Positions 9,230 through 16,630 are shown, numbered from the stretch's first letter. The stretch: 30,000 nucleotides of DNA from Symbiodinium natans (GCA_905221605.1 CAJNDS010002081.1:333976-363975); one strand, 5' to 3'. The notes: a model not told the origin generated them from the sequence alone. Numbers and translations are program-made.

Positions 9230-9418
9230 TGGGGGTTTAGGGTTTGGGGTTTAGGGTTTGGGGTTTAGGGTTTAGGGTTTGGGGTTTAGGGTTTGGGGTT
9301 TAGGGTTTGGGGTTCAGGGTTTAGGGCTTAGGGTTCAGGGTTTGGGGAGCTTGGGGTTTAGGGTATGGGGTTTAGGGTTTAGGGTTCCCAGAACTTAAAC
9401 CTCAAACCCTGAACCCTG
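9230..9418. repeat. Gene A intron 7 telomeric pair
   Basis: TTTAGGG/TTTGGGG units at 9230-9387, then CTCAAACCCTGAACC units of the opposite strand at 9394-9416, just before exon 8. The whole intron is 220 bp and nearly all telomeric. Confidence 0.85.
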
Positions 9419-9422
9419 GCAG

Positions 9423-9475
9423 GCAATGCCGACCCTCTTCCCAAGGAGCTTCAGCGATGGATGGAGGAGATGAAG
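9423..9475 (+). CDS. Gene A exon 8: PLPKEL segment
   Basis: Encodes NADPLPKELQRWMEEMK. Its first two bases complete a Gly codon with exon 7, so the join reads NIWVGHKPGNADPLPKELQR. The acceptor is CTGGCAG|GC and the donor ATGAAG|GTTTGG (GT, phase 0). Without splicing the frame stops at TGA two codons later, which supports an intron here. Confidence 0.65.
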
Positions 9476-9504
9476 GTTTGGAAATGATAAGCCCTGCACC
9501 ACAA

Positions 9505-9575
9505 CCCTAAACCCTAAACCCCAAACCCCAAACCCCAACTCCTAAACCCTTCACCCTAAAGCCCTAACCTTAGAC
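9505..9575. repeat. CCCTAAA tract in intron 8
   Basis: About ten CCCTAAA/CCCCAAA units. No TTTAGGG partner is seen in this 127-bp intron. Confidence 0.85.
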
Positions 9576-9602
9576 CCTGGGGTGGCCATCTACCAAGCGC
9601 AG

Positions 9603-9629
9603 GAGTCCCCACAGCTCCGCACGGCTGGT
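9603..9629 (+). CDS. Gene A exon 9, tentative
   Basis: Encodes ESPQLRTAG after GCGCAG|GAG, ending before a GCAGAG donor. A longer version (to 9644, GTCAGG donor) is possible. Only the flanking CCCTAAA and TTTAGGG (9656-9705) and the open frame support it. Confidence 0.4.
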
Positions 9630-9655
9630 GCAGAGACTCCCTTGCAGTCAGGGGG

Positions 9656-9705
9656 GTTTAGGGTTTAGGGTTTGGGGTTTAGGATTTAGGGTTTGGGGTT
9701 TAGGG
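9656..9705. repeat. TTTAGGG tract in intron 9
   Basis: About seven TTTAGGG/TTTGGGG units. A further tract lies at 10020-10135. Confidence 0.9.
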
Positions 9706-9787
9706 CCCTATAGGTCCGTTCGTTCCCATCATCGTCGCTCCTCGAGTGACTGCCTGACAATAAGGAGCCCAATAAGGTACCCCTAAT

Positions 9788-9935
9788 TTATGATTATAAT
9801 TATCATTACTAGTATTATTATTATTATTATTCTTATTATTGTTATTATTATTTTTATTCTTACTATTATTATGATTACCATTATTATGCTTGCTATAGTT
9901 ATTACTACCATTATTACCATGATTATATTTATAGT
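9788..9935. repeat. (ATT)n microsatellite
   Basis: ATT/ATC/ATG trinucleotides, strongly AT-rich against a GC-rich background. The Ile-rich open frame through it is compositional. Confidence 0.9.
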
Positions 9936-10019
9936 TCCTACTCTGGGTGCGGGTGACTTAGATAGCCTCCGCCTAAGGTCCTCTCAGCCTCGCCGAAGTG
10001 CGTGCAGCCCAAAGAGGCT

Positions 10020-10135
10020 GGGGGTTTAGGGTTTGGGGTTCAGGGTGTGGGTTTAGGTTTGGGTTAAGGGTTAAGGGTTTAGGGGTTAAGGGTTTAGGGT
10101 TTAGGGTTTAGGGTCTAGGGTTCAGGGTGTAGGGG
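10020..10135. repeat. TTTAGGG-like tract before the last exon of gene A
   Basis: Degenerate GGGTTTAGG/GGGTTAAGG units. Confidence 0.85.
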
Positions 10136-10159
10136 CCTAGCATGATGCATCAACGTCAG

Positions 10160-10339
10160 GGCAGTGCACGGGCATTCCAGGTGGCGGCTGGCGACACCCT
10201 CGCCTCTTTCCCGCTGGAGGGTGGCACGCTGTCACTGGCGCCACCGCAAGACCCTCAGGGCGGCGGAGGCGACGTCCTGTCCTACCTTGCGCCGGTGAGC
10301 TGGATGGCGCGCCCCGGCACCACTGAGGAGCGGCTCTAG
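10160..10339 (+). CDS. Gene A exon 10: C-terminus with stop
   Basis: After CGTCAG|G the frame runs 59 codons (GSARAFQVAAGDTLASFPLE, then GGTLSLAPP...ATTEERL-like end) to TAG at 10337-10339. It is GC-rich with coding character. Another acceptor at TTCCAG|GTG (10181) would shorten it. Its link to exon 9 rests on phase only, so it could belong to another transcript. No telomeric tract follows for about 850 bp, as expected past a gene end. Confidence 0.45.
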   Translation, partial: GSARAFQVAAGDTLASFPLEGGTLSLAPPQDPQGGGGDVLSYLAPVSWMARPGTTEERL

Positions 10340-10607
10340 GTCGTGTTTGAAACTTACTTGCAGGTGTTTACTTACATAAGGTCAAGGGCTTCGAAGTTGG
10401 GCTGCTGCTCTTAGGACGATTCGAAGGGTGTAATTCTGGGAGGAGCCTTTTTTTCTCCTGGGTCATCCTGAGAATCATTTACGGGACTTCATGCCGACGC
10501 CCCTCACGTGCTGCGAAAGTCAGGCAGAAGAAGCGCCGGCGGAAGATGCCTCGGGCGGCTGCAGCGGGGGCAAAAAATGTGCGATGCAGTTGCGAATGAT
10601 CTGCGAA

Positions 10608-10700
10608 TTGCTTAAGAACTCCTAAAAGAATAGAAATATGCTTCCTTATCAAGGGAAATATAGGGATTATTAGTATTTTTCTTTTGGGGTTCTTAAGCAA
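10608..10700. mobile_element. M1 palindromic element, complete copy (93 bp)
   Basis: Terminal inverted repeats TTGCTTAAGAACTCC / GGGGTTCTTAAGCAA enclose an AT-rich core with CTTCCTTATCAAGG and AATATAGGGATTA. Other copies lie at 13897, 16006, 19949 and 29759. No coding capacity: a MITE-like non-autonomous element. Confidence 0.8.
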
Positions 10701-11059
10701 ATAGCAGTGATGCCAAGTCAGACCATTGCAGAGTACTTGTTGTGCGGTGAGCTTGCAAGCATGCTTGCGGCATTGCAGTCCACCCACCAACAGTGCAGGA
10801 CGGTAAAGACGTAGCCATGATGCCGCAGTCGATGGAGGACTCACGAGCGCTGTCGGGGATGGTTTCTGCAACGTGTGCCGGAAGTGTGAGACGTTATGTG
10901 AGGCACCAGGTGATCTATATACACCCTTCTGGGGTTTCTAGTGCATTCTTTTGTATGTCGCGGTATCTTCCCTATAGTTTGTCGGCTGCCAAAATGGGGG
11001 TTTCTCCGAAAATAGGGGTGCCCTTTTTTGGGGGTTCCTTTAAGGCGATTCTATTCTAT

Positions 11060-11175
11060 TTGGGGGTATAGAAGAGGGTACCCCTCGTTTGGGAAATAGC
11101 TGTGGATGCTCCCCCTTATACTAACAGTCCTTAATCGGGAGTATAGTACCACTTATTCTAATCCCTGTTCACGAC
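11060..11175. mobile_element. M2-like element
   Basis: GATGCTCCCCCTTATACTAA and CAGTCCTTAA match the reverse complement of the complete M2 copy at 27917-28003. The upstream part (GAAGAGGGTAC...GGGAAATAGCTG) is shared with 16150-16190. Confidence 0.6.
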
Positions 11176-11257
11176 TGCATCCAGCACCCTACACCCTAAA
11201 CCCTAAACCCGAAACAAAATGCCCATGGCCTCGAATCTTCCCGGAGCTTGCTCTGAG

Positions 11258-11298
11258 GAGGCTCACGACCGGGCCCAGAGGCTCACCGAGGAGGCCGA
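11258..11298 (+). CDS. Gene B exon 1 (first seen): charged helix
   Basis: Encodes EAHDRAQRLTEEA after TCTGAG|GAG, ending GCCGA|GAGCTT (GA donor, phase 2). Between CCCTAAA (11190-11212) and TTTAGGG (11308-11366). Gene B continues through seven further in-phase exons to a TAG at 13684. The product is an unrecognised Ala/Arg-rich, probably helical protein. Its N-terminus may lie upstream. Confidence 0.5.
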
Positions 11299-11307
11299 GA
11301 GCTTTAC

Positions 11308-11366
11308 GGTTTAGGGTTTAGGGTTTCGGGTTTAGGGTTCAGGGTTTCGGGTTTAGGGTTTAGGGT
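11308..11366. repeat. TTTAGGG tract, gene B intron 1
   Basis: Eight units. CCCTAAA tracts follow at 11506-11550 and 11640-11655 before exon 2. Confidence 0.9.
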
Positions 11367-11395
11367 AGTCCCTGGTGGATATTTTGTGTTTGTCC

Positions 11396-11475
11396 TTATT
11401 GGGTTTGAGAGGATCATATTTAGGAATCTTTCTCAGAGGTTTTGAAGGGCCATCCTAGTTGAGGCCCCCGCGTGC
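11396..11475. repeat. Dispersed element M5, uninterrupted copy
   Basis: GGGTTTGAGAGGATCATATT, then TAGGAATC...CTCAGAGGTTTTGAAGGGCCATCC. Copies at 16436, 24125 and 26023. This copy is the reference for judging telomeric insertions in two of the others. Confidence 0.7.
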
Positions 11476-11690
11476 CGCACTCGTTGAACCAAGAGAATTT
11501 ATGAGCACCCTAAACCCTAAACCCTAAACCCTAAACCCTACACCCTAAACACTAAACCCATCAGTGTGGCCGTTTGCTGACGGGTTATCCACACGATTCT
11601 TGTGATATCGTTTGGGGGCAGGGAAGCACCATGACTGGTAACCCTGAACCCTAAACAGGAAGCTACTGTAGCCTCTCACGCTTCTTTCAG

Positions 11691-11736
11691 ACAGAGCCTC
11701 TACTTCTCCCTGGCGTCGCTGGTGACCTCCGAAAGG
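11691..11736 (+). CDS. Gene B exon 2
   Basis: Encodes QSLYFSLASLVTSER after a good pyrimidine-rich acceptor (CTTCTTTCAG|A). The first base completes Glu with exon 1. The donor is GAAAGG|GCCCTG (GC, phase 0). CCCTAAA-type repeats begin at once downstream (11740-11895). Confidence 0.55.
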
Positions 11737-11739
11737 GCC

Positions 11740-11895
11740 CTGAACCCTAAAGCCTAAACCCTAAGCCCTAAACTCTGAACCCTGAACCCTAAACCCTAAA
11801 AATCCCTAAACCCTGAACCCTAAACCCTAAACCCTGAACCCTGAACCCTAAACCTAAACCTAAACCCTGAACCCTAAACCCTAAACCCTCAACCC
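11740..11895. repeat. CCCTAAA tract, gene B intron 2
   Basis: About 22 variant units (CCCTAAA, CCCTGAA). Confidence 0.9.
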
Positions 11896-11913
11896 CCTGG
11901 GCTTCCCCGCGAG

Positions 11914-11964
11914 GTGGCGGCGCAGCGCGGCGCGGCGCAGCGCTGCGCGGCACTGCGGCGCCTG
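11914..11964 (+). CDS. Gene B exon 3: Ala/Arg-rich helix
   Basis: Encodes [17 protein letters not shown] after CGCGAG|GTG, ending GCCTG|GCGTCG (GC donor, phase 0). The sequence is nearly pure G/C with a GCGGCGCAGCGC repeat, so coding character is hard to judge. The donor choice is uncertain. Confidence 0.4.
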
Positions 11965-12067
11965 GCGTCGCCGCCCAGCCCAAGGGCTTCCAGGAAACCC
12001 CAAGGGCAGACTCCGAATCGACACCGCGGAGACCGGTGTAGGTCACCTGTACAAAAGAGAAATATGC

Positions 12068-12069
<2 letters not shown>

Positions 12070-12111
<42 letters not shown>

Positions 12112-12200
12112 GTATATATATATATATATTCATGTATATATATACATATTCATGTATATATATATATATGTACATATATGTATGCAGATAGATATGAGTA
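12070..12200. repeat. (TA)n microsatellite
   Basis: Long TA runs with CATG and GTAT interruptions. The Tyr/Ile open frames here are compositional. Confidence 0.95.
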
Positions 12201-12274
12201 TAAATATACTTGAGCACGTTTACATAAACTTCAGATATTTCTGCTGTTATACCCTTGTATACCCCTTCTTGAAG

Positions 12275-12345
12275 CCCTAAACCCTAAACCCTAAACCCTA
12301 AACCCTAAACCCCAAGCCCTAAACCCTAAACCCTAAACCCTAAAC
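12275..12345. repeat. CCCTAAA tract, gene B intron 3
   Basis: Ten units, 25 bp before exon 4. Confidence 0.9.
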
Positions 12346-12370
12346 TCTTAAGAGCGGGCATGCCTCGCAG

Positions 12371-12431
12371 GAGCAAAGCAGAGCCAGGCGGGCCCTGTTC
12401 TCCGGCCTGTCAAGAGTGGTGGCTTCCATGA
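12371..12431 (+). CDS. Gene B exon 4
   Basis: Encodes EQSRARRALFSGLSRVVASM after GCCTCGCAG|GAG (phase 0), ending CATGA|GACCGC (GA donor, phase 1). A GT donor inside (GGCCT|GTCAAG) is an alternative that also keeps phase with the next exon. Confidence 0.55.
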
Positions 12432-12445
12432 GACCGCAATCTCCT

Positions 12446-12490
12446 CCCTAAACCCTAAACCCTAAACCCTGTGAGCCCTAACCCGCACTT
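12446..12490. repeat. CCCTAAA tract, gene B intron 4
   Basis: A short tract in a 76-bp intron. No TTTAGGG partner. Confidence 0.8.
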
Positions 12491-12507
12491 ATTCATATAC
12501 TCCACAG

Positions 12508-12578
12508 CCAGGACCGCGATTGTGGCCTCGGCGTTGGCCCAAGGCGCGGCAGCCTTGAAGACGATTCGACAGGGTTGG
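12508..12578 (+). CDS. Gene B exon 5
   Basis: Encodes RTAIVASALAQGAAALKTIR then QGW after CTCCACAG|CC, completing a Thr codon with exon 4. The likely donor is GGTTGG|GTTCTG (GT, phase 0). Followed by TTTAGGG (12602-12661). Confidence 0.6.
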
Positions 12579-12601
12579 GTTCTGTGGAGCACGAGCTTCG
12601 C

Positions 12602-12690
12602 GGTTTAGGGTTTAGGGTTTAGGGTTTAGGGTTTAGGGTTTAGGGTTTAGGGTTTAGGGTTTCATCTTCAGCAGTCGCCCTAAACCCTAA
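12602..12690. repeat. Gene B intron 5 telomeric pair
   Basis: About nine TTTAGGG units (12602-12661), then a short CCCTAAACCCTAAG (12679-12692), then the exon 6 acceptor 15 bp later. The inferred intron is only 128 bp. Confidence 0.85.
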
Positions 12691-12706
12691 GCCGCCCCGT
12701 GACCAG

Positions 12707-12772
12707 GTGATGGCTTCCCGCAAGAAACTCAAGAACGCTGAGCAGGCCAGGGCTGCAACCAGGCACTTGGAG
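12707..12772 (+). CDS. Gene B exon 6: basic helix
   Basis: Encodes VMASRKKLKNAEQARAATRH then LE. The acceptor is GACCAG|GTG and the donor TTGGAG|GTTCAT (GT), both phase 0. Strong coding character. Confidence 0.65.
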
Positions 12773-12781
12773 GTTCATTGA

Positions 12782-12930
12782 TACTTACAACCCCAAGTAG
12801 AGTTTAGGGTTTAGGGTGTAGGGTTTAGGGTTTAGGGTGTAGGGTTTAGGGTTTAGGGGTACTTACAACCCCAATCATATGTCTACTTCGAACCTCCTTA
12901 GAGATAAGCATGGTTATCATTGCGTTATAG
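12782..12930. repeat. M4 copies split by a TTTAGGG tract
   Basis: TACTTACAACCCCAA occurs at 12782-12796 and again at 12860-12874, on either side of a TTTAGGG/TGTAGGG tract (12803-12858). Confidence 0.75.
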
Positions 12931-12933
12931 GTG

Positions 12934-13218
12934 CCCCTAAACCCTACACCCTAAACCCTAAACCCTAAACCCTAAACCCTAAACCCTAAACCCTGAACCC
13001 TAAACCCTAAACCCTGAAACCTGAACCCTAAACCCTAAACCCTAAACCCTACACCCTAAACCCTAAACCCTAAACCCTACACCCTAAACCCTCAACCCTA
13101 AACCCTAAACCCTAAACCCTACACCCTACACCCTACACCTTAAACCCTAAACCCTAAACCCTAAACCCTAAACCCTAAACCCTAAACCCTAAAGCCTAAA
13201 CCCTAAACCCTAAACCCT
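12934..13218. repeat. CCCTAAA tract, 3' end of gene B intron 6
   Basis: About 40 units with CCCTACA and CCCTGAA variants, ending 11 bp before the exon 7 acceptor. Confidence 0.95.
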
Positions 13219-13229
13219 GCTTCCGGAAG

Positions 13230-13281
13230 GCTAAGAGGCGCCGGGCTGGCAAACCTTGTCGGCCCAAGCCCAGGCCTGAGG
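13230..13281 (+). CDS. Gene B exon 7: basic, proline-rich
   Basis: Encodes AKRRRAGKPCRPKPRPE, possibly a nuclear localisation-type stretch. The acceptor is CGGAAG|GCT (phase 0). The donor is CTGAGG|GTTTAGGG, so the intron appears to start with the telomeric repeat itself. Confidence 0.6.
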
Positions 13282-13510
13282 GTTTAGGGTTTAGGGATTG
13301 GGGTTTAGGGTTTAGGGTTTAGGGTTTAGGGTTTAGGGTTTAGGGTTTAGGGTTTGGGGTTTAGGGTTTCGGGTTTAGGGATTGTAGGGTGTAAAGATTG
13401 TAGGGTTTTGGGTTTAGGGTTTAGGGATTGTACGGTTTAGGGATTGCAGGGTTAAGGGTTCCGGGTTTAGTAGGGTTTACGGTTTGTAGGGTTTAGGGTT
13501 GTATGTAGGG
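13282..13510. repeat. TTTAGGG tract, gene B intron 7
   Basis: Telomeric units from the donor onward, grading into GGATTGTAGGGTTTA variants. Confidence 0.9.
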
Positions 13511-13538
13511 TTTGCGCTCAAGTTCGCACACCCCGCAG

Positions 13539-13684
13539 CCACCGAAGTGCCCCCGCTGACACAGGCGCTGCTGATCTTCTGTCGGATTCCCGGCAGCTTC
13601 GCACCAACTGAGTTTAACGATGTGCTGCGGTTCGTGGTTTTTACGGGGTTTCTTGCCGGGGGCCTGCAGCCTCTGACAGCATAG
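13539..13684 (+). CDS. Gene B exon 8: C-terminus with stop
   Basis: After CCCCGCAG|CC (completing Ala with exon 7) it encodes TEVPPLTQALLIFCRIPGSF and continues APTEFNDVLRFVVFTGFLAG to TAG at 13682-13684. The C-terminal part is hydrophobic (FVVFTGFLAG). Not recognised. CCCTAAA follows at 13700-13780. Confidence 0.6.
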
Positions 13685-13694
13685 GACGGAGCAA

Positions 13695-13780
13695 CCTAAA
13701 CCTTAAACCCTAAACCCTAAACCCTAAACCCTAAACCCAAAACCCTAAACCCTAAACCCTAAACCCTAAACCCTAAACCC
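13695..13780. repeat. CCCTAAA tract downstream of gene B
   Basis: About twelve units. Confidence 0.9.
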
Positions 13781-13896
13781 AAGGTTTTTCCTGCAAGGAA
13801 TCGTGCCAATGAAGAGTGCAAGCTTCTGCTTTGCCAGCTGCAAAGCGCTGGTTCTTTGAGCAGCCAGCATCTCTGTGTCATGCGCACAATGATGTA

Positions 13897-14090
13897 CTAC
13901 TACTTGCATCACAACCCCAGGAAGACAAAAGACAACAATCAACATATTACCCTTGTAAGGAAGACATTTTTTTGTTCTTTTGGGGGTTCTTAAAAGGTAA
14001 CAATCCCTATATGACCCTTCTAAGGAAGATCTTCTTTGTTTTCTTTTTTTTTTTTGGGGGGGGGGGGGAGGTTCTGAAGCAAGCAGTAGC
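13897..14090. mobile_element. M1 element, degenerate or compound copy
   Basis: Two M1-like halves (GTAAGGAAGAC...TTTTGGGGGTTCTTAA, and CTAAGGAAGATC...GGTTCTGAAGCAAGCAGTAG) with a left end CTACTACTTGCATCACAACCCC. It contains a T and a G homopolymer run at 14045-14069. Confidence 0.6.
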
Positions 14091-14184
14091 TTATAGCAGG
14101 CTGTAGAGCACTGTAGAGTGTCAGCGAGCCCAAGTTCGAAAGGCAGCGCAGACCCCACTGCCATGTGCCTGATCGAAGCATAGC

Positions 14185-14275
14185 GTTTAGGGTTTAGGGT
14201 TTAGGGTTTAGGGTTTAGGGTTTAGGGTTTAGGGTTTAGGGTTTAGGGTTTAGGGTGTAGGGTTTATAAGTTTAG
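14185..14275. repeat. TTTAGGG tract
   Basis: About thirteen units. Confidence 0.9.
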
Positions 14276-14379
14276 GGCATTGGGTTTGGAAGTCAGAGTA
14301 GGGAGGAGCTGGACCGATGTGTGGGGGGCATGCAGCCACCTTCCCGCACGCTCCGTCGAAGGTCTCTTGTGCAAAGCTT

Positions 14380-14436
14380 CCTCTCAGACCCGGGCCTTTC
14401 GGGCGGATCTGATCTCCCGGAACAACTTCGTGCGTC
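14380..14436 (+). CDS. Exon-like island, strand uncertain
   Basis: After CTTCCTCTCAG| the sequence reads TRAFRADLISRNNFVRP. Its telomeric flanks are G upstream and C downstream, opposite to the exons of genes A and B, so it is a weak candidate. Confidence 0.25.
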
Positions 14437-14487
14437 CAAACCCTAAACCCTTTAGGGTTTAGGGTTTAGGGTTTAGGGTTTAGGGTT
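14437..14487. repeat. CCCTAAA to TTTAGGG direct junction
   Basis: CCAAACCCTAAACCC is followed at once by TTTAGGG units with no exon between, a perfect inverted repeat. Confidence 0.9.
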
Positions 14488-14488
14488 C

Positions 14489-14574
14489 GACCAGATCCCG
14501 GAGAGGCCTGAGCTGTCAATCCAGTGCAGGAGTGCAGGCTCAGTCGGAGGATCTTCGTCCAAGACGTCCCACAT
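14489..14574 (-). CDS. Exon-like island, possible minus-strand coding
   Basis: The minus strand reads MWDVLDEDPPTEPALLHWID and onward SSGLSGIWSN, acidic then hydrophobic, with coding character. The + strand also has an open frame. If minus, it is the only minus-strand exon I would consider. Confidence 0.3.
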
Positions 14575-14589
14575 TGTAATGTAGAGGTT

Positions 14590-14800
14590 ACATGGGTTGG
14601 TGGTCTCTTTAAGTAGGGTTTCTGTGTTACAGGGCATATTTTCGGTGTTCTTATTAGGGCATCTAGGGGCTATATTATGGTATAAGGGCAAGAGATAAAG
14701 AGGCCAGATGACTAGTAGTATTTCCTGATGGTCCCTGTAGAATGTACTGCAGTAGCCCCCCAAAACCCTATTCTAACCATTAAGCTTTTCTATACCACCC
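14590..14800. repeat. Dispersed element M3, second copy and flanks
   Basis: AGTATTTCCTGATGGTCCCT...AGCCCCCCAAAACCCTATTC (14717-14772) matches the copy at 7467-7523. Confidence 0.6.
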
Positions 14801-14904
14801 AACATCGCTGCAGATCGGGTGAAGGTCCGCCAAAGGCCTGCATCAGAAGGAGGCCGAACCCAATTGGTTTACTCACATGACTCACATGAAGCCTTAGCAA
14901 GCCA

Positions 14905-15037
14905 AAGCCCTACACCCTAAACCCCCAAACGCTAACCCCCACCCCGAAACCCGAAACCCTAAACCCTAAACCCTAAACCCTAAAACCCTAAACCCTAAAC
15001 CCTAAACCCTAAACCCTAGACCCTAAACCCTAAACCC
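14905..15037. repeat. CCCTAAA tract
   Basis: About eighteen units, some variant. Confidence 0.9.
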
Positions 15038-15700
15038 AGATCCCGTCCCGGCTTTGCACTTTGGTCTTTGGGCGCGCCTCGCGGCTTTCAAAAGCCAGGA
15101 ATTGGATGCATCTTGCTTGTTTTTTTTGGGCTGGCAGTGGCGCTTGTGTAGAGACTGTGTGTCGATGTCTACCCAGATGACGATGATGCCGCGCTGCCAG
15201 CAAGTCGTTGTTTGCAGCATTCTCACCCCAACGGATTGGCAAGCAGACGTTGGATAGAACATGATGCCGGCACAGAGAAAGTCATTGCTGGCGTTCTTCC
15301 GTTACGCATGCAAGCAGAGCTTCGCAAGGGGGGAGTGCAAGCTAAACCCTTAACCCTAAACCCCAAGACTGTCTGTTTGCCATCGTTTGCATTCTGGCTC
15401 GCGCAGCGCGAGGGCCGATCTAATTCGAAGGCTGCCTGTAATTTACCGACTGGACAAGCCTCGGCAAACGTGTCATGTCTGCATGGTAGTATATAACCTA
15501 TCAGACAGGATTCGCTAGATCGCAGAAAGAAGGGTCGTCTGATTTCAGCTTCGCAGCTTGTCCGTTTTTCTGCAACTTGCATCTGAATACATCTTCATCG
15601 ATGTTGACTGCAAAGAGTGCGATGTGAGGAAAAGTTGCCTCGATCATGGTAGAATTGGACAGAGGGGCTCATTCTGCAAGCACGAGCAGACATGGGGAAC
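15038..15700. other. Unassigned stretch
   Basis: Moderate GC, several short overlapping open frames on both strands, none recognisable. One short CCCTAAA stretch at 15343-15362. Nothing further can be supported. Confidence 0.4.
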
Positions 15701-15778
15701 CTAAGCCCTAAACCCTGAACCCTAAACCCTATACCCTAAACCCTAAACCCTAAACCCTAAACCCTAAACCCTAAACCT
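15700..15778. repeat. CCCTAAA tract
   Basis: About eleven units. Confidence 0.9.
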
Positions 15779-15805
15779 GGATCAGGGGGCAGACTTGACT
15801 TGCAG

Positions 15806-15872
15806 CAGGCCCAGACACAAGCAGTGCAGAAGGCCAGCTCCCCGGCATTTGAGGGAACGCAAGGCGCTCCAG
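15806..15872 (+). CDS. Exon-like island: Gln/Ala-rich
   Basis: After CTTGCAG| it reads QQAQTQAVQKASSPAFEGTQ then GAP, ending GCTCCAG|GTGCTT (GT donor). CCCTAAA lies on both sides (15700-15778, 15882-16005). Confidence 0.4.
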
Positions 15873-15881
15873 GTGCTTGCC

Positions 15882-16005
15882 CCTAAACCCTAAACCCTAA
15901 AACCTAAAACCTAGACCCTGAACCCTAAACCCTAAGCCCTAAACCCTAAACCCTAAACCCTAAACCCCAAACCCTAAATCCTTATCCCTAAACCCTAACC
16001 CTAAA
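15882..16005. repeat. CCCTAAA tract
   Basis: About seventeen units, directly abutting a truncated M1 copy. Confidence 0.9.
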
Positions 16006-16065
16006 CTCCTTCTAAGGGCAATACAGGGATGATTGTTTTTTGTTTTTGAGGGGGTTCTTAAGCAA
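16006..16065. mobile_element. M1 element, 5'-truncated
   Basis: CTTCTAAGGGCAATACAGGG to GGGGGTTCTTAAGCAA. The left half is missing and replaced by CCCTAAA repeats. Confidence 0.65.
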
Positions 16066-16069
16066 ATAG

Positions 16070-16240
16070 TAGATGATCTACTACCCCCTTGGTTCCTAGG
16101 TTCTTAGTGGTACCCTACAAAATGCCTTAAAGTGTATTTCTAGGGGGGAAGAGTACGGAAGATAGCTGAATGCCTCCCCACCCTATAACATCTCTGCATA
16201 GCAGTTGAAAATTCTTCTAACGGCGCTAATTATACCCCCG
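16070..16240. mobile_element. M2-like and GGTTCTTAGT-type elements
   Basis: AGTAGATGATCTACT (palindrome) joins M1 to a segment with CTAGGTTCTTAGTGGTACCC. GAAGAGTAC...GGAAGATAGCTG then matches the element at 11060. Confidence 0.5.
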
Positions 16241-16435
16241 CAAACCCATGCATGTGATTGTTACAGGGTATTCATGGCAGTCAGTGTGCCCACAGCTGTG
16301 ATTGGAAGTACGTACTGACGGGCCCTAATTCGAATCCTCCCCCCCCCCGCCCAACTGATATGAAGTGTGCCCAGCACACTTGAATACTTGCCAATGGGGA
16401 TGTGTCATAGGGGGATATGTCACATGTTCCCATTG

Positions 16436-16560
16436 TGGGTTTATGAGAGAGGATCATAATTTAGGGTTTAGGGTTTAGGGTTCAGGGTTTAGGGTTTAGG
16501 GTCATAATGTCAGGAAGAAACTCAGAGAGTTTGAGGGGCCGTCCTGGTTTAGAGAGTCAT
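16436..16560. repeat. M5 element with a telomeric insertion and 7-bp direct repeat
   Basis: Within M5, TCATAAT (16454-16460) is followed by 41 bp of TTTAGGG units (16461-16501) and then TCATAAT again (16502-16508). M5 resumes with GTCAGGAAG...AGTTTGAGGGGCCGTCCTGG. Confidence 0.8.
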
Positions 16561-16570
16561 GCATGAGAAG

Positions 16571-16630
16571 GCCAAGCGGTTGCTGAGGGCGGGCAAGCCA
16601 AAGTGGAACCCCAATTGGCAGATCCTGAAG
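16571..16630 (+). CDS. Exon-like island: basic
   Basis: After TGAGAAG| it reads AKRLLRAGKPKWNPNWQILK then Q. Good coding character. Followed by CCCTAAA (16632-16740). Confidence 0.45.

Larger units (their letters stand above)
10340..11190. other. Intergenic stretch with dispersed elements
   Basis: No exon is supported. It holds the M1 palindrome (10608-10700), an M2-like element (about 11060-11175) and a CCCTAAA tract (11190-11212). Confidence 0.5.

Noticed and set aside
11789-12217. 142-codon minus-strand frame
   Set aside because: It combines a TA microsatellite with CCCTAAA repeats. Only the GC-rich middle is unique, and it reads better on the plus strand as gene B exon 3.
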